Part shown: positions 60,094 to 64,000 of the stretch, in pieces
Layout: each line of letters begins with the position of its first letter
Numbering within the stretch: position 1 is the stretch's first letter
DNA from: Dimargaris cristalligena
Taxonomy: Eukaryota; Kickxellomycota; Dimargaritomycetes; Dimargaritales; Dimargaritaceae
Direction of reading: 5' to 3'
DNA length: 64,000 nt
NCBI GenBank assembly: GCA_027576995.1
Contig: JANBQC010000053.1
Span: 1 to 64,000 of the forward strand
Made by a program: the position numbers and the translations under genes
The notes under the pieces: model-generated
What the model was told of the DNA's origin: nothing
What the model saw: the letters and a program-made list of their open reading frames with translations, nothing else
Databases searched by the model: none

Positions 60094-61221
60094 CTATAAA
60101 TCCACATCCAGGTCCCCTAAAAGTAGAGTACGGTCGGTACTACCGGACAAGAGAATAGCCTCACGGGGATGGAAATGCACTTGGTTGACACAGCCCTTGT
60201 GGCCGGGGAGTTTAGCCAGAAGGGTTGCGGTGCGGGCGTTCCAAAGAGTAACCGATCGGTCACCCGAGCCAGTGGCCACAGTTGAGCCATCCGGGGACCA
60301 GGCGGGTTTGATAAGATTCTTTTCGAAACCAGCCGGGGCGCCGGTTAGGGTGTGGATGGCGCGGTCGGACGGCACAAAAGGTCGCACGTCCCAGATACGG
60401 GCGGTGTTGTCCATGGCGTAGGATAGCAGATGGCTACCCTCAGGGTGCAGGTCCAGGCCTGTTACGGTGTCGGTATGGCCCAGGAGCGACTCCAGTGAGG
60501 CCTGTTTGCGGAGGTCCCAAACGGCGATGGTATTGTCGAGACTACCCACGAACAACTGGTCTCCGGAAGAGTTGTGGGCCAGGGCGGTGACGGGCCATTT
60601 GCGAGGGAGGATATGCGTGGCGTGGCGCTGGCGGGGATCCCATTGGCGGACGGTGCCGTCATCACTACCGGTGGCCAGGAGGCCGGAGCCGGTGAAGCCG
60701 CGTGGCACTGAACAGCAGTTGACGGCGGCGGTGTGACCCTTCCAACGGCGGATGGGCTGGCCCGACTCGCAGTCCCATAGAATGGCCGTCTTGTCACTCG
60801 CGGTCGAGTAGAGCTGGGTGCCCTGGCTAGTCCACCGGATCTGAGTAACGGCCCCCCGGTGGGCCTTGAGCATACCATAATTGGGACAGTCCCCGGAGGT
60901 ACGCCAGAGGAAGATGTGGCGATCGGCCGAACCGGAGGCAATGAGTTGCCCGGTTGGGTCGAACTGGCAAGTCAGCACCTCCCCCTCGTGGCCCGTGAGC
61001 TGGAGAAGTGGCGCGGAGAGCGACGACGGACAGCGTTCAATGCGGGTCAGCGACCAGGCGGATTCGGAGGGCTGGCTCCGTTGGACCACGGCAGTGGACT
61101 GAAAGGTGACCAGTTGCCTAGGTGGAAGGTGCTCGGCCTTGGCTTTCTTCGCCCCTAAGTCCGTTTCCGGTGGATTCTCAGGCGAGGCGCGTTGCCGCTT
61201 GAGGTCGGGCGACGGAGACAT
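60094..61221 (-). CDS. SNRNP40: U5 snRNP 40-kDa WD40 protein
   Basis: Spliceosomal WD40 protein (human U5-40K/WDR57, fission yeast Spf38/Cwf17), part of the U5 snRNP around Prp8; it is absent from budding yeast. Intronless, 375 residues from ATG 61221; four upstream codons are open but begin with TTG. A basic N-terminus of about 60 residues (DLKRQRASPENPP) precedes seven WD repeats: LTGHEGEVLTCQFDPTGQLI, ASGSADRHIFLWRTSGDC, YSTASDKTAILWDCESGQPI, ATGSDDGTVRQWDPRQR, GSLDNTIAVWDLRKQ, LSYAMDNTARIWDVRPF and ATGSGDRSVTLWNAR/LLSGSTDRTLLLGDL. The family-specific stretch between repeats 6 and 7, where the mRNA-like FEKNLIKPAWSPDG occurs, is conserved and is the best identifier. Confidence 0.93.
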   Translation of the reverse strand: MSPSPDLKRQRASPENPPETDLGAKKAKAEHLPPRQLVTFQSTAVVQRSQPSESAWSLTRIERCPSSLSAPLLQLTGHEGEVLTCQFDPTGQLIASGSADRHIFLWRTSGDCPNYGMLKAHRGAVTQIRWTSQGTQLYSTASDKTAILWDCESGQPIRRWKGHTAAVNCCSVPRGFTGSGLLATGSDDGTVRQWDPRQRHATHILPRKWPVTALAHNSSGDQLFVGSLDNTIAVWDLRKQASLESLLGHTDTVTGLDLHPEGSHLLSYAMDNTARIWDVRPFVPSDRAIHTLTGAPAGFEKNLIKPAWSPDGSTVATGSGDRSVTLWNARTATLLAKLPGHKGCVNQVHFHPREAILLSGSTDRTLLLGDLDVDL

Positions 61222-61895
61222 GGTGAAACACAAAGCAGGCCAGGTAGACTGTCAAGGGAAGAGCAGGAAGCCAATGCGCAAGGGTGTCGTAAACTGGCAA
61301 TGGAAAGGTAGAATGAAACAAAACCGAACAGAAGAAGCCTAGTTGGGTGAATCGCGGCGCCCATATGGTCTTTTTTAGGTGGTGTAGCAGATATGCCGCG
61401 GAACCACTCCGCCCTGGCTAAAATGCATCGATGTAGTGAATAAATGGCCCGCGCTCTTTTTCCTTCCTAAGAGCTCACCTTGCATTTTCGGTGTCGGTGT
61501 CGCGGTGTTCAATGGCAGCGTAATTTAATGATTTCGGCATTTGACCTGTGTTTGCTGCATGGCGTTCTAATTATAGAGTAATGGTGTCGTTAAGGGCGAC
61601 GAATAGCCTGGTTAGTCCGATGCTGGTCCAGTGAAGAGGAAGGAAGGGGGGGGAACTACTGCACACTAGCCACCACTATACTACTACTATCCTACTATAT
61701 TATATTCTATAGGCTGCCCAGACCAGTCCAGCTAATAGTCCTCCCTTTTTCTCCTCCTTCCCCCCTACTTTTCCTTTACTTCTAGTCTAGCCAGCGAATA
61801 AACAGCCTTGTTTATTTTTGCATTTCCCTTTGTTCCGTTCTCCCTTTACCGCTTTCATCAACAACCCACTTCCAACAAAACCAATCTCCATAACC
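61222..61895. other. divergent intergenic region
   Basis: About 670 bases with the promoters of the U5-40K gene and of the first small secreted-protein gene. A pyrimidine-rich leader (61735-61850) lies before the latter. No gene. Confidence 0.5.
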
Positions 61896-62306
61896 ATGGT
61901 CCTCGCCCGCCCCCTGCTCACCGTTACTTTTGCGCTTCTGGTCCTGGCCTCGTGTTGCTCGGATACCCTGGCCAGCCCCAAAGGCGGCGGGAAAACTGGC
62001 TCTAGTGGAGCTGCTGGCACTGGCGGCAAGGGCGGTACTGGTACTGTAAACGGTAGCAACGGCAGCAACGGTTCGTCAGGTTCCTCCAGTTCAACGGGTA
62101 AAGTAGTCGGAGCCGCCGCCGCCGGTGCAGTAGTCGGCGCTGTCGGGGGTGCTGCTGTCGCTAATGCCGTCAACAGTAACAGCCAATCTAGTACCAACTC
62201 CACCTCGACTTCCAGCACTAGCTCGACGACTCTTTCGTTCGGGCACACGGAACCGCTCACTATCGGGCTCACCGCTTTGGTCGGCTATTTAGCCACACGT
62301 TTCTAA
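61896..62306 (+). CDS. small secreted Gly/Ser-rich protein with glycine-zipper segment and hydrophobic C-terminus (member 1 of tandem pair)
   Basis: Family not recognised. Intronless, 136 residues. A clear signal peptide (MVLARPLLTVTFALLVLASC, cleavage expected near TLAS-PK) is followed by KGGGKTGSSG and a Gly/Ser/Thr-rich low-complexity stretch. About 80 residues in comes an Ala/Gly/Val-rich segment, VVGAAAAGAVVGAVGGAAVA, with GxxxG spacing able to insert in or pack against membranes. A Ser/Thr-rich region (likely O-glycosylated) and a short terminal hydrophobic stretch ITIGL-type (LTIGLTALVGYLATRF) close the protein and could be a GPI-attachment signal or tail anchor. The open frame extends 26 codons upstream, but the ATG at 61896 starts directly at the signal peptide and has an ACC context. 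It shares its layout with the gene 740 bases downstream. Confidence 0.75.
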   Translation: MVLARPLLTVTFALLVLASCCSDTLASPKGGGKTGSSGAAGTGGKGGTGTVNGSNGSNGSSGSSSSTGKVVGAAAAGAVVGAVGGAAVANAVNSNSQSSTNSTSTSSTSSTTLSFGHTEPLTIGLTALVGYLATRF

Positions 62307-63043
62307 TACAACTACCATAGCCACTATCTCTCCGCCTTTGTCGCTCTTCATTACTATTATCCAGATACTACCCTATTTCACTGTTATAGCCCATTTCACG
62401 GTTGGTGATTTCACGGTTGGTGATTTCATTGTAACACTATATATATATATATTCCACTCTATAACCCCCCAACTCGGCCTGCGGCTCTATAATCCGAATC
62501 TCCGCCTTATACATATTCCAATAAACACCATTGATAATGATTTCTTTACGTTCAGTGTCGCTCCAGAACCGTGAACCATCTGCCTGGTCAGTGTCCCTTT
62601 CTTGGTCTTGGCCCTGGCCCCGATACCTACTAAGGATAATCATGTGATCGGGCACAAAGGATCTACCCAACCCTTTTCAACCTTCTTCACTCACTTGTTG
62701 AGACATTATGGCGCGTCTCCACTTGGTGGGATTCAAATCATTTTATCCAGCCCTTTACTCGAAACGTGTAGGACAATGGGAATGCCAAGCCTGTTGTATC
62801 ACGCCTCTCCACAGGTCGTTTTTAAAATAATAATAATAATGTTGGCATACTTGCCCTTGAACCATGGTGCACCACATAACTGTAAACATCATCTATTGCG
62901 TAGCCTTGGCACCGCCCGTCTAAGTAATCCAGGGCTCTCGCGTTTCAAACATTGTCCTTCCTTCATAAATAGGCAGAGCCCCGTCACTGGGCCTTTCCAA
63001 TGCATATTATTCTCGAACCATATCTTAGTCGACTCTAGTTATC
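62307..63043. other. spacer between the two small secreted-protein genes
   Basis: Contains a 15-base tandem duplication, a (AT)n run at about 62439-62451 and an AATAAA at about 62520 that can end the first transcript. A 170-codon frame overlapping into the second gene (62602-63114) is in another reading frame and looks random. Confidence 0.5.
62394..62423. repeat. 15-bp perfect tandem duplication
   Basis: Two identical adjacent copies of TTTCACGGTTGGTGA, 88 bases after the first small secreted-protein stop codon; a third partial copy starts after them. Confidence 0.95.
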
Positions 63044-63544
63044 ATGGTTCGCTTCACTCATATTTACATGGCTGCCATTATTATAATTCTTTATTATGGT
63101 GTCGTTCGCGCTAAAGGCGGGGGGAAGATAGCTCAATTGTCGAAAGTCGGTAGCAACGCCAAAATCAAAACCCGTTGGCAATCACCATCGCGAGCTGTTA
63201 TACCACTTGGTCACAGGAGCCGTGGCCGAGACGGGGCCGACCGGTCAAAGTCGAATGTTTCGAAGGCTGCTGTTGCGGGCATCGGTGCTGCTGCCCTGGG
63301 AGGGGCGGCCCTTGCGTACCACGGTATTAACCAGTCGAAACAGAACCCAACGACTCCTCCAGAAGGCACCTCAACCGATTCTTCGCCGCTTCTCTCGGAT
63401 ACTGAACATGCAAAAAGGGTCGACCACCCAACGACACCCATGAGTTACCGAAAGTCAGCCGCACCCCACCACACCTCTTCCGATTTCACCACTATTACCC
63501 TGGGGATGACAGCTACACTCATAGCTACCTGGGTGATTCGATAA
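63044..63544 (+). CDS. small secreted protein with glycine-zipper segment and hydrophobic C-terminus (member 2 of tandem pair)
   Basis: Family not recognised. Intronless, 166 residues. Signal peptide MVRFTHIYMAAIIIILYYGV then VRAKGGGKIAQ, the same KGGGK block directly after the cleavage region as in the upstream gene. A basic segment with several Arg/Lys residues (HRSRGRDGADRSKSN) leads into the Ala/Gly-rich AAVAGIGAAALGGAALAY. Next is a Pro/Ser/Thr-rich linker. The protein ends in TTITLGMTATLIATWVIR, similar in spacing to the LTIGLTAL...ATRF end of its neighbour. Overall sequence identity is low, so the relationship rests on shared architecture and position. Surface-anchored (GPI or tail-anchor) location is inferred, not shown. 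Confidence 0.7.
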   Translation: MVRFTHIYMAAIIIILYYGVVRAKGGGKIAQLSKVGSNAKIKTRWQSPSRAVIPLGHRSRGRDGADRSKSNVSKAAVAGIGAAALGGAALAYHGINQSKQNPTTPPEGTSTDSSPLLSDTEHAKRVDHPTTPMSYRKSAAPHHTSSDFTTITLGMTATLIATWVIR

Positions 63545-64000
63545 GAATGGCAATAATACGCATTGATTAGGGCTGGTTAGTAGATCACTGAGGAGCAAAC
63601 ATTATTGCCAGTTCCCTAGGTTACCAGCCCCTTCAGTCCGGTGCTATTGGAATTGTTCCCTGTCGGGAGAGAGTGTGTGGATAACCTAATCCTATAACCA
63701 GCGAGTCGCTCCAGCGCCCCATAAATATTATCAAACAACACCTTCACGAATAGCCCTCGAAACTCATTGGACATTGTCGACACAAATGTGCCCTGGGACT
63801 AACTGAATAGCAATGCCTTCGGCTGCTCAAACTGCCCCCCCCCCTTTGAGAGCCTACATTAGACTACTTTAGAAGGAATGGGACCCGAGTCCTCGGGATA
63901 TAACAGCGCTTTAATGCAATACCTGTTATATTGTGTTTTATACTCCTAGCTTTTCTGATACTAGTACCCTTCAAACCCTCACTGCGGTCTAATAAACACT
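63545..64000. other. right end without recognised gene
   Basis: 3' flank of the second small secreted-protein gene. No coding or RNA feature is recognised. Confidence 0.5.

Overview
The window is nuclear DNA of a fungus. It carries intron-containing genes for eukaryotic housekeeping proteins: SmD1, Utp13, U5-40K, NatB auxiliary subunit, derlin, 14-3-3 and the mitochondrial PDH E1-beta. It also carries typically fungal proteins: a Boi/Pob1-type SH3-SAM-PH protein, ACS- and OFA-type MFS permeases, and a Pmc1-like Ca2+ pump. Introns are mostly GTAAGT...CTAAC...AG and range from about 50 to 800 bp. An early-diverging (zygomycete-grade) fungus fits the mix of animal-like and fungal-like orthologues, but that placement is only an inference.

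Layout. Left third (1-21 kb): an AT-rich gene-free end, then UGP1 (minus), the NatB auxiliary subunit NAA25/MDM20 (minus), a coiled-coil protein whose N-terminal half reads as a degenerate kinesin motor (minus), SMD1 (minus) and, head-to-head with it, UTP13 (plus). Middle (21-43 kb): a large intronless PMC1-type Ca2+-ATPase (minus), an ACS-family MFS permease (minus), an SLC35C2/Ymd8-type transporter (minus), PDB1 (minus), a seven-zinc-knuckle GIS2/CNBP protein (plus), a derlin (minus), a 14-3-3 protein (plus) and a small YccF-domain membrane protein (plus). Right third (43-64 kb): an SH3-SAM-PH protein with an added C-terminal CH domain (minus), an OFA-type MFS transporter (minus), a 6-kb gene-poor stretch, a three-RRM RNA-binding protein (plus), U5-40K (minus), and a tandem pair of small secreted, glycine-zipper proteins of unrecognised family (plus).

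There is no metabolic cluster. The genes are individually transcribed housekeeping genes, with themes of RNA processing (SmD1, U5-40K, Utp13, RRM protein, zinc-knuckle protein) and membrane transport or ER function. The observations most worth following are the non-catalytic kinesin-like protein, the SH3-SAM-PH-CH fusion, the YccF-domain gene, and the tandem pair of small surface-type proteins. I recognised no transposon, CRISPR array, rRNA or tRNA. All exon models were built by hand from reading frame and splice consensus.
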